From Polynucleobacter sp. MWH-UH19D (GTDB lineage Bacteria; Pseudomonadota; Gammaproteobacteria; Burkholderiales; Burkholderiaceae), in assembly GCF_040409795.1 (NCBI RefSeq), contig NZ_CP099571.1, forward strand, positions 1,807,439 through 1,871,438: a DNA stretch of 64,000 nt, written 5' to 3'. Position 1 is the first letter of the stretch, and every line of letters begins with the position of its first letter. This document shows, piece after piece, positions 1 to 7,802 of the stretch. The notes below the pieces were generated by a model. The model was not told the origin of the DNA, ran no database searches, and saw only the letters and a list, made by a program, of their open reading frames with translations. The translations under genes and the position numbers were made by a program.

Positions 1-1
1 G

Positions 2-388
2 CAATTGATGCACGTCAGCGAAGTCATGAGAAGCTTAGATGACACGCCAAAAATTTCAATTCAGGCATCCCTGCAAGACGCGCTACTGGAGATGACTGCA
101 AAACGCATGGGTATGGTGGTTATTCTTGATGAGAGCAATAAGGTGTTTGGGATTTTGACTGATGGCGATTTACGACGCTTACTTGAGAAAAATACCGACC
201 TGAGTAACATCACTCTTAAAAACGCTACGACCTCTAGCCCAAGAACGATTCCATCTGAGTTGTTAGCGGAAGAAGCAATTGAGATGATGGAAAAACATCG
301 CATCAATCATTTAGTGGTTACAGATAAAGCGGGTCTTTTACTTGGTGCACTGAACTTACATGATCTTTTTGCTGCAAAAGTTATTTAA
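2..388 (+). CDS. kdsD: Arabinose-5-phosphate isomerase, C-terminal part (partial)
   Basis: The window opens inside this gene: the frame is open to the edge and only the last ~129 residues are present. They form a tandem CBS pair (roughly residues 1-58 and 65-127 of the fragment), with typical strand-helix text such as GILTDGDLRR and HLVVTDKAGLLLG. KdsD converts ribulose-5-phosphate to arabinose-5-phosphate, the first step of Kdo synthesis for lipid A core; the missing N-terminal half would hold the SIS catalytic domain. Identity rests on the CBS pair plus kdsC and lptCAB directly downstream, the classic order. The internal TTG/ATG at 5-10 is not a start but a mid-gene codon. Confidence 0.85.
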   Translation, partial: QLMHVSEVMRSLDDTPKISIQASLQDALLEMTAKRMGMVVILDESNKVFGILTDGDLRRLLEKNTDLSNITLKNATTSSPRTIPSELLAEEAIEMMEKHRINHLVVTDKAGLLLGALNLHDLFAAKVI

Positions 389-410
389 CCTAGCCACTTG
401 ATTGATTTTC

Positions 411-983
411 ATGCCAAGCGCTTTCAATACCCACAATACAAATCCTCTGTCGAACTACCCACAAGCATGGGAACGCGCTAGCAAAATTAAGTTATTGGTT
501 TTGGATGTAGATGGGGTACTCACAAACGGTCAGGTTTGGATTGGTGCGGATGGAAAAGAATCCTTAAAAGCATTCGATATTCAAGACGGTCTAGGCATTA
601 AGTTACTAGAGCGATGCGGCATTGCTACTGCGATTATTACTGGCAGAAACTCCAAGATGGTACTAGCTCGATGCGACGAGCTTGGCATCAAATATGTGCA
701 TATGGGTGTTGAAAATAAGGCGCTTGCTCTTGAAGAAGTACTCAAGACACTCGGGCTAAATACATCCGATTGCGCCGTCATGGGTGACGATTGGCCAGAC
801 TTAGCGATGATGCGACAGGCAGGCCTGCGCATTGCGCCAGCTCAAGCTCATGAAGCAGTTAAGGAGTTTGCACATTTTGTGACTTCACGAACTGGTGGTA
901 ACAGTGCCGTAAGAGAAACATGCGATCTGATTCTCAAATCCCAGAATCGATACGAAGAACTTCTCAATAAAGCTCGTAATTAA
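411..983 (+). CDS. kdsC: 3-deoxy-D-manno-octulosonate 8-phosphate phosphatase
   Basis: HAD-superfamily phosphatase that removes the phosphate from Kdo-8-phosphate in the cytoplasm, third step of the Kdo pathway. The catalytic DxD is seen as LDVDGVLTNG (Asp32 and Asp34), and motif III as GDDWPDL. At 190 residues it has normal KdsC length, with no cap-domain insertion, as expected of this tetrameric C0-type family. I chose ATG 411; a TTG nine bases upstream keeps the frame open but adds nothing conserved. It lies 22 bases after kdsD and 16 before lptC, so one transcript is likely. Confidence 0.93.
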   Translation: MPSAFNTHNTNPLSNYPQAWERASKIKLLVLDVDGVLTNGQVWIGADGKESLKAFDIQDGLGIKLLERCGIATAIITGRNSKMVLARCDELGIKYVHMGVENKALALEEVLKTLGLNTSDCAVMGDDWPDLAMMRQAGLRIAPAQAHEAVKEFAHFVTSRTGGNSAVRETCDLILKSQNRYEELLNKARN

Positions 984-999
984 AACTAGTTATTTCTTA

Positions 1000-1641
1000 A
1001 TGCAATTAAATTCTCGACAAATCAAATTGAGCATCGGTCGCACACTATTGCGTCTAATGCCCTTGATATTGATGGGAACACTAACCTTAATTACTTTTTG
1101 GTTAGTTCGCAAAAATACTCCGCCTGAGCACTCTAAGTTAGAGCGCGTCCGCCTGCATGAGCCTGACTACATTATTCAAAATGGCACTCTTTCAGCATTG
1201 AACGAACAAGGCAGTACAAAGTACCGCATTTTGGGCGATAAGGTCACCCACTACGATGACGATGCTTCGATTGATATTCTCTTACCCCGTATGAGGCTCT
1301 TTCAACCAAATAAAGCGCCCGTTACTGTCAAATCAAATACTGGGCATTTGGATGGCGACCTGACGATCTTGGAATTATTTGATAACGCATCGATCTATCG
1401 ACCACCTCAGGCAGCGACCGCAACCGAACCAGCTACTCTACGAATGCTAGCGTCTTCGAGCTACTTTAAAGTTCGCATTAACGATGACATCGTTCAAACA
1501 GATAAACCGATTACGCTTGAACAAGGCATGTCAGTGATGCACTCTACCGATGGCGGCATATTTGACAATATTCAGCAAAGCATGACTTTGTCAGGGCAGG
1601 TAAAAGGTCGAATTGAGCGCGTGCCACGCAATGGGCAATAA
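1000..1641 (+). CDS. lptC: LPS export system periplasmic bridge protein LptC
   Basis: Single-pass inner-membrane protein that accepts LPS from LptB2FG and hands it to LptA. Residues ~15-37 form one hydrophobic helix (LMPLILMGTLTLITFWLV), followed by a periplasmic beta-jellyroll of ~175 residues with the pattern seen in the family (YIIQNGTLSALNEQG, then GHLDGDLTILELFDNA). Length 213 is slightly above the E. coli protein. The sequence of this family is weakly conserved, so the call leans on topology and on position between kdsC and lptA, where lptC is always found. Confidence 0.88.
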   Translation: MQLNSRQIKLSIGRTLLRLMPLILMGTLTLITFWLVRKNTPPEHSKLERVRLHEPDYIIQNGTLSALNEQGSTKYRILGDKVTHYDDDASIDILLPRMRLFQPNKAPVTVKSNTGHLDGDLTILELFDNASIYRPPQAATATEPATLRMLASSSYFKVRINDDIVQTDKPITLEQGMSVMHSTDGGIFDNIQQSMTLSGQVKGRIERVPRNGQ

Positions 1642-1650
1642 AATAACCCC

Positions 1651-2202
1651 ATGATTCGACTCTCAATCATTTGTTCTGCTCTTTGTCTCTCTTTCTGCGT
1701 TGGGTCCACCCATGCAGAAAAGGCTGACCAAAATAAGCCTGTCATTCTTGAAGCAGAGAGCGTTTCGGTAAATGATGTACAACAGATTTATGACCTCAAA
1801 GGTCAAATCTTATTAATCAAAGGTAGCATCGTTGTTACAGGAGACGATGGTCACATCCAAGTAGATCCTGAGGGCTATGAATTTGTTGATGTCAAAGGAA
1901 CTCCTGAGACAGCAGCAAGCTTCAGACAAAGAAGAGAGGGTGCAGCCGATGAGTTTATGCAAGGGCATGGCACTCAAGTCTCCTACAATGCAAAAACAGA
2001 ATTACTCACTATCACAGGCGATGCCCGATTAAAACGTTTACTCAATATGCAGATGCTTGATCAACTGCAAGGCTGGAAAATTGAATACGATGACATTACT
2101 GAACGCTATCGAGTAACCCCGCCATCTAACGCAAAACCAGATGACCTCCCCTTGGCAAGAGCAGTGCTATCACCAAGACGTAAAGCAACATTAGAAAAAT
2201 GA
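1651..2202 (+). CDS. lptA: LPS transport periplasmic protein LptA
   Basis: Periplasmic OstA-fold protein that polymerises into the bridge carrying LPS from LptC to LptD. A signal peptide occupies residues 1-22, ending THA before EKADQ. The mature part has the LptA text [20 protein letters not shown], and the repeated beta-strand pattern [11 protein letters not shown] and [11 protein letters not shown]. At 183 residues it is normal. It follows lptC by 9 bases and its stop overlaps the lptB start (ATGA), so the two are translationally coupled. Confidence 0.92.
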   Translation: MIRLSIICSALCLSFCVGSTHAEKADQNKPVILEAESVSVNDVQQIYDLKGQILLIKGSIVVTGDDGHIQVDPEGYEFVDVKGTPETAASFRQRREGAADEFMQGHGTQVSYNAKTELLTITGDARLKRLLNMQMLDQLQGWKIEYDDITERYRVTPPSNAKPDDLPLARAVLSPRRKATLEK

Positions 2203-2966
2203 CAACAGACCAAGCCCAAGATCACTCAACCGCAACACTTAGTGCCCATAAACTACAAAAACGTTATGGCTCTAGAACGGTTGTGCGAGACGTTTCTGTA
2301 GAAGTGAAATGCGGCGAAGTGGTTGGACTGCTAGGCCCAAATGGTGCTGGCAAAACTACCTCCTTCTATATGATTGTTGGCTTAGTTCCGCTTGACGGCG
2401 GTCAAATCGTGTTGGATGGCAAAGACATTACGCATTTACCCATTCATGAGCGCGCCCGCATGGGTCTGTCCTATTTGCCTCAAGAGGCCTCTGTTTTTAG
2501 GAAACTCAATGTGGCCGAAAACATTCAAGCTGTTCTTGAGCTGCAGGTTCAGGGCGGCAAGCCATTGAGCAAAGCGGAGATCGCAAATCGATTAGACGAA
2601 CTCCTAGGGGAACTTCAAATCGGTCACCTGCGCAATAATCCAGCCTTATCCCTTTCTGGCGGTGAACGCCGGCGCGTGGAAATTGCCCGCGCTTTAGCTT
2701 CACAACCTAAATTCATTTTGCTGGATGAGCCATTTGCCGGGGTTGACCCCATTGCCGTTGGGGAAATTCAGCGCATCGTTCGCTTTTTAAGAGACCGGCA
2801 GATAGGTGTCCTAATTACCGACCACAATGTTCGGGAGACTCTGGGTATTTGTGATCATGCCTACATCATTAGCGAAGGCAGTGTTTTGGCGGAAGGCCAG
2901 CCAGATCAAATCATCGAAAATGACGCGGTTCGTCGAGTGTATCTAGGCGAAAACTTCAGGATGTAA
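2199..2966 (+). CDS. lptB: LPS export ABC transporter ATP-binding protein LptB
   Basis: Cytoplasmic ATPase that powers LPS extraction by LptFG. All ABC motifs are visible: Walker [10 protein letters not shown] (residues ~46-54), the Q-loop in [13 protein letters not shown], the signature [15 protein letters not shown], Walker B with catalytic Glu in [13 protein letters not shown], and the switch His in [11 protein letters not shown]. Length 255 is slightly longer than usual because of a short N-terminal extension. In most proteobacteria rpoN follows directly; here the next gene is hpf after 200 bases. Confidence 0.97.
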   Translation: MTTDQAQDHSTATLSAHKLQKRYGSRTVVRDVSVEVKCGEVVGLLGPNGAGKTTSFYMIVGLVPLDGGQIVLDGKDITHLPIHERARMGLSYLPQEASVFRKLNVAENIQAVLELQVQGGKPLSKAEIANRLDELLGELQIGHLRNNPALSLSGGERRRVEIARALASQPKFILLDEPFAGVDPIAVGEIQRIVRFLRDRQIGVLITDHNVRETLGICDHAYIISEGSVLAEGQPDQIIENDAVRRVYLGENFRM

Positions 2967-3166
2967 TTCCCCAAGCTTGTGCAAAGCATAGGGCTTCTAT
3001 CCGTATAAGTAATAAAAAATTGATTCCCCTCTTGGATTTCGGCAAATTCGCTGATACGCTGGAGGTTCATGCATTACTTCTCAAAAAAAAACAGCTCAAA
3101 TTTCACAGGGGCATGCTGCGCACCCCAGGTATAGCCATGCGCAGGCTTTGATATAAGGAGTTGCTA
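2967..3166 (+). promoter_or_regulatory. lptB-hpf spacer and hpf leader; rpoN absent
   Basis: This 200-base gap sits where most relatives carry rpoN. It has no credible ORF, and I could not recognise RpoN-box or core-binding text in any frame. A Shine-Dalgarno AAGGAG at 3155-3160 is spaced 6 bases from the hpf ATG. Just before it, CTGCGCA (3116-3122) can pair with TGCGCAG (3138-3144); an alternative GGGG/CCCC pairing (3108-3111 with 3123-3126) overlaps the first arm. The gap probably holds the hpf promoter, but no convincing -35/-10 pair was found. Confidence 0.4.
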
Positions 3167-3490
3167 ATGAATTTAAAAATTAATAGCCGTCATGTTGAAG
3201 TTACGCCCGCCATGCGCACGCACCTTGAGGCTGGCTTAGCGAAAATTCGAAAGCACTTTGATCATGTCATTGACGCCTCAGCATTCTTGGTGGTTGATAA
3301 CGCCAAGGAAAAGGATTTGCGCCAAAGCGCTGAGATCACTATCCACCTCAAGGGTAAAGAATTATTTGCAGAAGCTCATAACGCCGATCTTTATCACGCC
3401 ATGGACGCCGTTGTTGACAAACTGGAACGCCAAGTAGTGAAACACAAGGAAAAGATCCAGGACCATCATCACGAGAAGCGTTTTGAGTGA
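3167..3490 (+). CDS. hpf: Ribosome hibernation promoting factor
   Basis: Short-type HPF/YfiA family protein that binds the 30S decoding region in stationary phase and favours inactive 100S dimers. The N-terminal beta-alpha pattern MNLKINSRHVEVTPAMRTHL and the conserved AEAHNADLYHAMDAVVDKLERQ segment are typical, with a His-rich tail (DHHHEKRFE). Start at ATG 3167 is set by AAGGAG six bases upstream; a TTG at 3161 would overlap that site. At 107 residues it lacks the dimerisation domain of long HPF. It stands alone where rpoN-hpf is usual. Confidence 0.93.
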   Translation: MNLKINSRHVEVTPAMRTHLEAGLAKIRKHFDHVIDASAFLVVDNAKEKDLRQSAEITIHLKGKELFAEAHNADLYHAMDAVVDKLERQVVKHKEKIQDHHHEKRFE

Positions 3491-3523
3491 TAACCCGTGT
3501 CAGGACACCTATAATCAATTCCA

Positions 3524-3985
3524 ATGAATGCCCTGACGAATCTTTTCACCCCTGACTGCATTGCATTAGATAACCCTGCTAAAGATAGGGCTGATGCTTT
3601 TGCAGCCGCTGGGGATCTGTTTGCTAAGCAAATTGGTATCGATGCAAACTCAGTGATTGAGTTTTTAAATGCTCGGGAAGAATTAGGCTCAACCGCCCTT
3701 GGCGCTGGAGTTGCAATTCCACACGGTCGAGTAAAGGGATTAAAACAGCCAGCGGCTGCCTTGATTCGCCTCAAAGATCCAATTGAATTTGCCGCACCCG
3801 ATGGTGAGCCGGTTAAAACCCTCATATTTCTTCTGGTGCCCGAGAAAGCAACACAGCAACACCTCGAGATCTTGTCATCAATTGCTCAACTATTATCCGA
3901 TGCAGATATTCGCGAAACGTTAAGCACCTCTACCGATAGAACAAAAGTTTGTGAGCTCTTGCAGAATTGGGGCAATACAAAATGA
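3524..3985 (+). CDS. ptsN: Nitrogen-regulatory PTS protein EIIA-Ntr
   Basis: EIIA domain of the nitrogen PTS, phosphorylated by the phosphocarrier and acting by protein contacts (potassium uptake, sensor kinases and others in E. coli). The phosphorylated residue is His67 in GVAIPHGRV, in the family context; the later segment [23 protein letters not shown] is also characteristic. Length 153 is normal. Its stop overlaps the hprK start as ATGA, so expression is coupled. No permease EIIB/EIIC domain is nearby, in keeping with a regulatory role. Confidence 0.95.
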   Translation: MNALTNLFTPDCIALDNPAKDRADAFAAAGDLFAKQIGIDANSVIEFLNAREELGSTALGAGVAIPHGRVKGLKQPAAALIRLKDPIEFAAPDGEPVKTLIFLLVPEKATQQHLEILSSIAQLLSDADIRETLSTSTDRTKVCELLQNWGNTK

Positions 3986-4968
3986 CACAGCCTTTACTCC
4001 TAGATGGGGTAACTGCTCAGCAGATTTTTGATGACAACGTCTCTGACCTCAAACTCTCTTGGATTGGCGGGCTTGAAGGTGCTGACCGAACCTTTCCACC
4101 CGAAGCCGTCAAGGCAGCTGCCGCCAGCTCTGACCTAGTAGGTCACTTAAACCTCATTCACCCTAGTCGTATCCAAATTTTCGGTGAACAAGAAGTTGAT
4201 TACCACGCAGCCTTAGATCCCAAACAGAAACAAGAACAAATTGCCAGCCTGATTTCAAAAACGCCACCTTGCGTCATTGTGGCCGATGGTAAATCCGTTG
4301 ACCCAGATTTGCAATTATTCTGCCAGCGCTCCTCAACACCATTATTTACAACTCAAGTTTCAGCAGCAGAGGTGATTGACCATCTGCGCACTTATCTCAC
4401 CAAAATTGGCGCCCCGCAAATTACTATGCACGGGGTCTTCATGGATATTTTGGGATTGGGCGTCTTGCTTACTGGCGAATCCGGATTAGGCAAAAGCGAG
4501 TTAGGTCTCGAACTGATTTCGCGTGGCCATGGTCTAGTTGCTGATGACGCCGTTGATTTTGCACGTCTTGGCCCTGATTACATCGAGGGTCGCTGCCCAG
4601 TTATTCTGAGAAATCTACTTGAGGTACGCGGTCTTGGCTTGCTCGACATTCGCACCATTTTTGGTGAGACAGCAGTGCGCCGCAAATTAAAGTTACGCCT
4701 GATCGTACAGTTGGTTCGTAGAACCGATGGTGAATTTGAGCGACTTCCACTGGAAGCTCAACACATTGACGTTTTGGGTGTGCCAATTCGAACCGTCAAA
4801 ATTCAAGTGGCAGCAGGTCGAAATCTAGCCGTTCTAGTTGAAGCAGCGGTTCGCAATACGATCTTGCAATTACGCGGAATAGACACTCTCAAAGAGTTTA
4901 TTGAGCGTCAACGTATTCAAATGAATTCAGAAACAGATTTAACGAAATCTCAAGGGCGACTACTTTAA
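3982..4968 (+). CDS. hprK: HPr kinase/phosphorylase
   Basis: Bifunctional kinase and phosphorylase acting on the regulatory serine of HPr. The P-loop GESGLGKS lies at residues 165-172 within the conserved [19 protein letters not shown] block, and the HprK signature appears as [15 protein letters not shown]. The N-terminal ~130 residues form the DRTGG-like domain. At 328 residues it is family length. Start ATG 3982 overlaps the ptsN stop; a TTG at 3967 is in frame but less likely. Its likely substrate, Ser46 of HPr, is encoded at 37053-37322. Confidence 0.95.
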   Translation: MTQPLLLDGVTAQQIFDDNVSDLKLSWIGGLEGADRTFPPEAVKAAAASSDLVGHLNLIHPSRIQIFGEQEVDYHAALDPKQKQEQIASLISKTPPCVIVADGKSVDPDLQLFCQRSSTPLFTTQVSAAEVIDHLRTYLTKIGAPQITMHGVFMDILGLGVLLTGESGLGKSELGLELISRGHGLVADDAVDFARLGPDYIEGRCPVILRNLLEVRGLGLLDIRTIFGETAVRRKLKLRLIVQLVRRTDGEFERLPLEAQHIDVLGVPIRTVKIQVAAGRNLAVLVEAAVRNTILQLRGIDTLKEFIERQRIQMNSETDLTKSQGRLL

Positions 4969-4971
4969 GTC

Positions 4972-5862
4972 ATGCAAATTAATCTGATTACCGGAATTTC
5001 AGGCTCAGGTAAATCAGTTGCCCTGAGGGCATTTGAAGATGCTGGTTATGATTGTGTGGATAACCTCCCCGTTTCTTTATTAGAAAATTTAATTGATACC
5101 CTCGCCGGTGAAAATAGCGAACGAGTAGCCGTAGCAATTGATGCGCGTCGTGGCCAATCAATAGCAGAGCTCCCCTCAATTCTAGAGTCGCTCAAGCGCA
5201 AGCATCAGGTCCGGGTGGTTTTCCTAAACGCCGATACCAATACCTTAGTGCAACGATTCTCAGAAACACGACGTCGTCACCCCTTATCGAGCGATGCTAA
5301 ACAATCCCAATCAGCCACATTGATTGAGGCAATTGATAAAGAGCGGAATTTACTTGAGCCTTTGCGTGCCCAAGCTCATAGCATCGATACTAGCAACTTA
5401 CCTGCTCACGCTTTGCGTTCATGGATCCAAGATCTTTTAAAAGACAAACCCGTTGGTCTCACTGTCATTTTTGAATCCTTTGGCTTTAAAAAAGGAATAC
5501 CTAGTGAAGCAGATTTGGTTTTTGATGTTCGCTGTCTTCCTAACCCACACTATGACAAGCTACTGAGACCTCTTACAGGCAATGATCAGCCCGTGAAAGA
5601 ATTTTTAGAAAAAATTCCTGAAGTTGTAAGCATGGAAAGTGATATCACCCAATTTGTTGAGAAATGGTTGCCACATTACATTGCGGACGGAAGAAGCTAC
5701 CTAACAATCGCCATAGGTTGCACAGGCGGACAGCATCGCTCGGTATATTTAGTTAATCGAATCAGCAAACATTTCCGCGCAAGAAAAGATCTGATAGATC
5801 TGCAACTTAATTTTTTAGATCGCCATCGCGAACTAGACTCAATTCCTGCAACAAAACCTTAA
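4972..5862 (+). CDS. rapZ: RNase adapter protein RapZ
   Basis: RapZ binds glucosamine-6-phosphate and directs RNase E to the GlmZ small RNA in enterobacteria; in other proteobacteria the target is often unknown. Walker A is GISGSGKS (residues 8-15). The C-terminal RNA-binding half shows the conserved SFGFKKGIPSEADLVFDVR, LPNPHYD and AIGCTGGQHRSVYL text. Length 296 is slightly longer than in E. coli. It follows hprK by 3 bases. Its last 56 bases overlap the 3' end of mutY on the other strand. Confidence 0.95.
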   Translation: MQINLITGISGSGKSVALRAFEDAGYDCVDNLPVSLLENLIDTLAGENSERVAVAIDARRGQSIAELPSILESLKRKHQVRVVFLNADTNTLVQRFSETRRRHPLSSDAKQSQSATLIEAIDKERNLLEPLRAQAHSIDTSNLPAHALRSWIQDLLKDKPVGLTVIFESFGFKKGIPSEADLVFDVRCLPNPHYDKLLRPLTGNDQPVKEFLEKIPEVVSMESDITQFVEKWLPHYIADGRSYLTIAIGCTGGQHRSVYLVNRISKHFRARKDLIDLQLNFLDRHRELDSIPATKP

Positions 5863-6946
5863 TTGGTTGCGGCAGGCCGTAGCGACCCAACTGCTTTAGG
5901 GGCACCCATTGCAAGTTTTGATCTTTGGGCTCTAAACTCTTGGTAGCAGTAACTTCCCAAATTTGCATCCATAAACGCCGATGCGTAAATACATGCTTAA
6001 TTTGGGGGCCCTGTATTACCTCTTTGCATACTTTTAGCCATGAATTCTTGAGCTCATGAGGTAAAACTGCCTCAAATATGCTTTTGAATGCTGGCAATGT
6101 TCTTTTATCGGATTTTGTTACCCAAGCTGATTCTGGCAGCGACCATAAGCCACCCCAAATAGCTTTACTTGGGCGCTTTTGCAAGAGGACAGAGTTACCA
6201 GATCGAATGAGCAGCATGTCGCAATCAAATTCAGGCGACTTCGCTTTAACGATCTTTTGCGGAAAAGAAAGCACTTGATTGCTAAGATTGGCTTGGCACT
6301 CCTTTTCAAAAGGACATCTTTTTTCATCGCCCAAACATACGGGCTTACGAGAAGTACACCAAGTGGCACCAAAGTCCATTAATGCCTGCGTATACACCGG
6401 CATATCTGAGTTTTCTTTTGGTAACAACTTGCCCGCTAGGCCCCAAAGACCATCATTCACATGCCTGTTTTGTAATGATCCTTCGATTGCAAATAAACGA
6501 GCCAAGATTCGTTTGACATTGGCATCCAAAATTGGAGCTCTGACATGAAAAGCAAATGCCGCAATAGCTCCAGCCGTTGATCGACCAATTCCTTTTAATT
6601 TTTCAAGCAAGTCTGGATCACTTGGAAAGCATCCGCCGAACTCGCTCACAACTTGCTGTGCACATGCATGTAAATTTCGAGCACGAGAGTAATAACCTAA
6701 ACCAGCCCACTCTGCTAAAACTTCATCAATATGCGCATCAGCTAATTTTTTTACCGTTGGGAAGCGTTTCATAAAACGAGGGTAACGCTCCAATACAGTA
6801 GCAACTTGCGTTTGTTGCAACATGATTTCTGAAACCCAAACCGCATAAGGATCTCGCTTGCCCTGCCAAGGCAATCCAGACCGACCATGACGAGAGTGCC
6901 AAGCAATTAACTTCTGGGAAAAAAGATCACTTAGCGTTTTTGGCAT
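5807..6946 (-). CDS. mutY: A/G-specific adenine DNA glycosylase
   Basis: MutY removes adenine mispaired with 8-oxoguanine. The catalytic Glu40 (SEIMLQQTQV) and Asp141 (ILDANVKRI) and the helix-hairpin-helix KLKGIGRSTAGAIAAFA are intact, and a C-terminal MutT-like domain starts near residue 230. Four cluster cysteines are present (197, 204, 211, 217), but the spacing reads C-X6-C-X6-C-X5-C; the usual MutY loop is C-X6-C-X2-C-X5-C, so the loop has four extra residues. Its start overlaps the mutM stop by 16 bases, making a GO-system pair. Its 3' end runs 56 bases into rapZ on the opposite strand. Confidence 0.95.
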   Translation of the reverse strand: MPKTLSDLFSQKLIAWHSRHGRSGLPWQGKRDPYAVWVSEIMLQQTQVATVLERYPRFMKRFPTVKKLADAHIDEVLAEWAGLGYYSRARNLHACAQQVVSEFGGCFPSDPDLLEKLKGIGRSTAGAIAAFAFHVRAPILDANVKRILARLFAIEGSLQNRHVNDGLWGLAGKLLPKENSDMPVYTQALMDFGATWCTSRKPVCLGDEKRCPFEKECQANLSNQVLSFPQKIVKAKSPEFDCDMLLIRSGNSVLLQKRPSKAIWGGLWSLPESAWVTKSDKRTLPAFKSIFEAVLPHELKNSWLKVCKEVIQGPQIKHVFTHRRLWMQIWEVTATKSLEPKDQNLQWVPLKQLGRYGLPQPIKVLLQELSLVRDGDLKN

Positions 6947-7767
6947 GTTGGGCAGAAATAAGTAGATCGTTGCCCTTGAACGATTTGCTTAATCGGTGTT
7001 TTACATACTTTGCATGGCTGATCTTTACGATCGTAGACTTTAGTTTGCACCATGAAGTGACCAGGGTCACCATCGCTATTCACAAAATCTTTAAGACTAC
7101 TGCCGCCGGCATCAATCGCTTTTTTCAAAATAAATCGCACTGCCTCGGCTAAACGAACGCACTGGGGTCGCGTTAATTTGCCCGCTGGTTTTGCTGGATG
7201 AATACCAGCCTGAAACAAACTCTCAGAGCAGTAAATATTCCCTACCCCAACTACCGCTTGTCCTGCTAATAAAAATTGCTTTACGGCAACACTACGATTA
7301 CGCGAATGTTGATACAACAGTTCTGCGCCCAACTCACCCTCAAACTCTTGTGAAAAAGGCTCAACCCCTAATTTTTGCAACAAGGGGTTTTGCTCTAGAG
7401 GCCCTTTTGATTTGGGGTGCCACAAAACCGCCCCAAACTTTCTTGGATCATGCAATCGCAAACTCAACTTACCAAACTCCAAAATAACACGATCATGTAA
7501 TTTAATAGGCTCAGTCAGAGGTAAGACCCTAAGAGTTCCAGTCATGCCCAAATGAATCAATAAATAACCAGTTGCAAATTCCAGCAACAAGTACTTTCCG
7601 CGTCGCTGAATACCTTCGACCTTTTGATCAAGCAACAGTTTTGAGAGGTTTTTAGGAACGGGCCAACGCAGGCGCCCATCCAATATCCGGACGGCACTGA
7701 TACTGCGCCCCTGTACATGAGGGGCAATCCCTAATCTAGTAACTTCTACTTCAGGTAGTTCTGGCAT
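6931..7767 (-). CDS. mutM: Formamidopyrimidine-DNA glycosylase
   Basis: Bifunctional glycosylase/AP lyase that excises 8-oxoguanine opposite cytosine. The N-terminus is the canonical PELPEVEVTR with the catalytic Pro2 and Glu3 (Met counted as 1), Lys in RRGKYLLLEF, and the C-terminal zinc finger has four cysteines (CKVC and CPTC). The GNIYCSESLFQAGIHP helix-two-turn-helix is present. Length 278 is normal. It is paired with mutY downstream on the same strand, and divergent from the TPR-LolB gene with 35 bases between starts, so promoters must be compact. Confidence 0.97.
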   Translation of the reverse strand: MPELPEVEVTRLGIAPHVQGRSISAVRILDGRLRWPVPKNLSKLLLDQKVEGIQRRGKYLLLEFATGYLLIHLGMTGTLRVLPLTEPIKLHDRVILEFGKLSLRLHDPRKFGAVLWHPKSKGPLEQNPLLQKLGVEPFSQEFEGELGAELLYQHSRNRSVAVKQFLLAGQAVVGVGNIYCSESLFQAGIHPAKPAGKLTRPQCVRLAEAVRFILKKAIDAGGSSLKDFVNSDGDPGHFMVQTKVYDRKDQPCKVCKTPIKQIVQGQRSTYFCPTCQKR

Positions 7768-7802
7768 AAATGGATTGTAGATTCGCAGATTAGAATGTGC
7801 TT

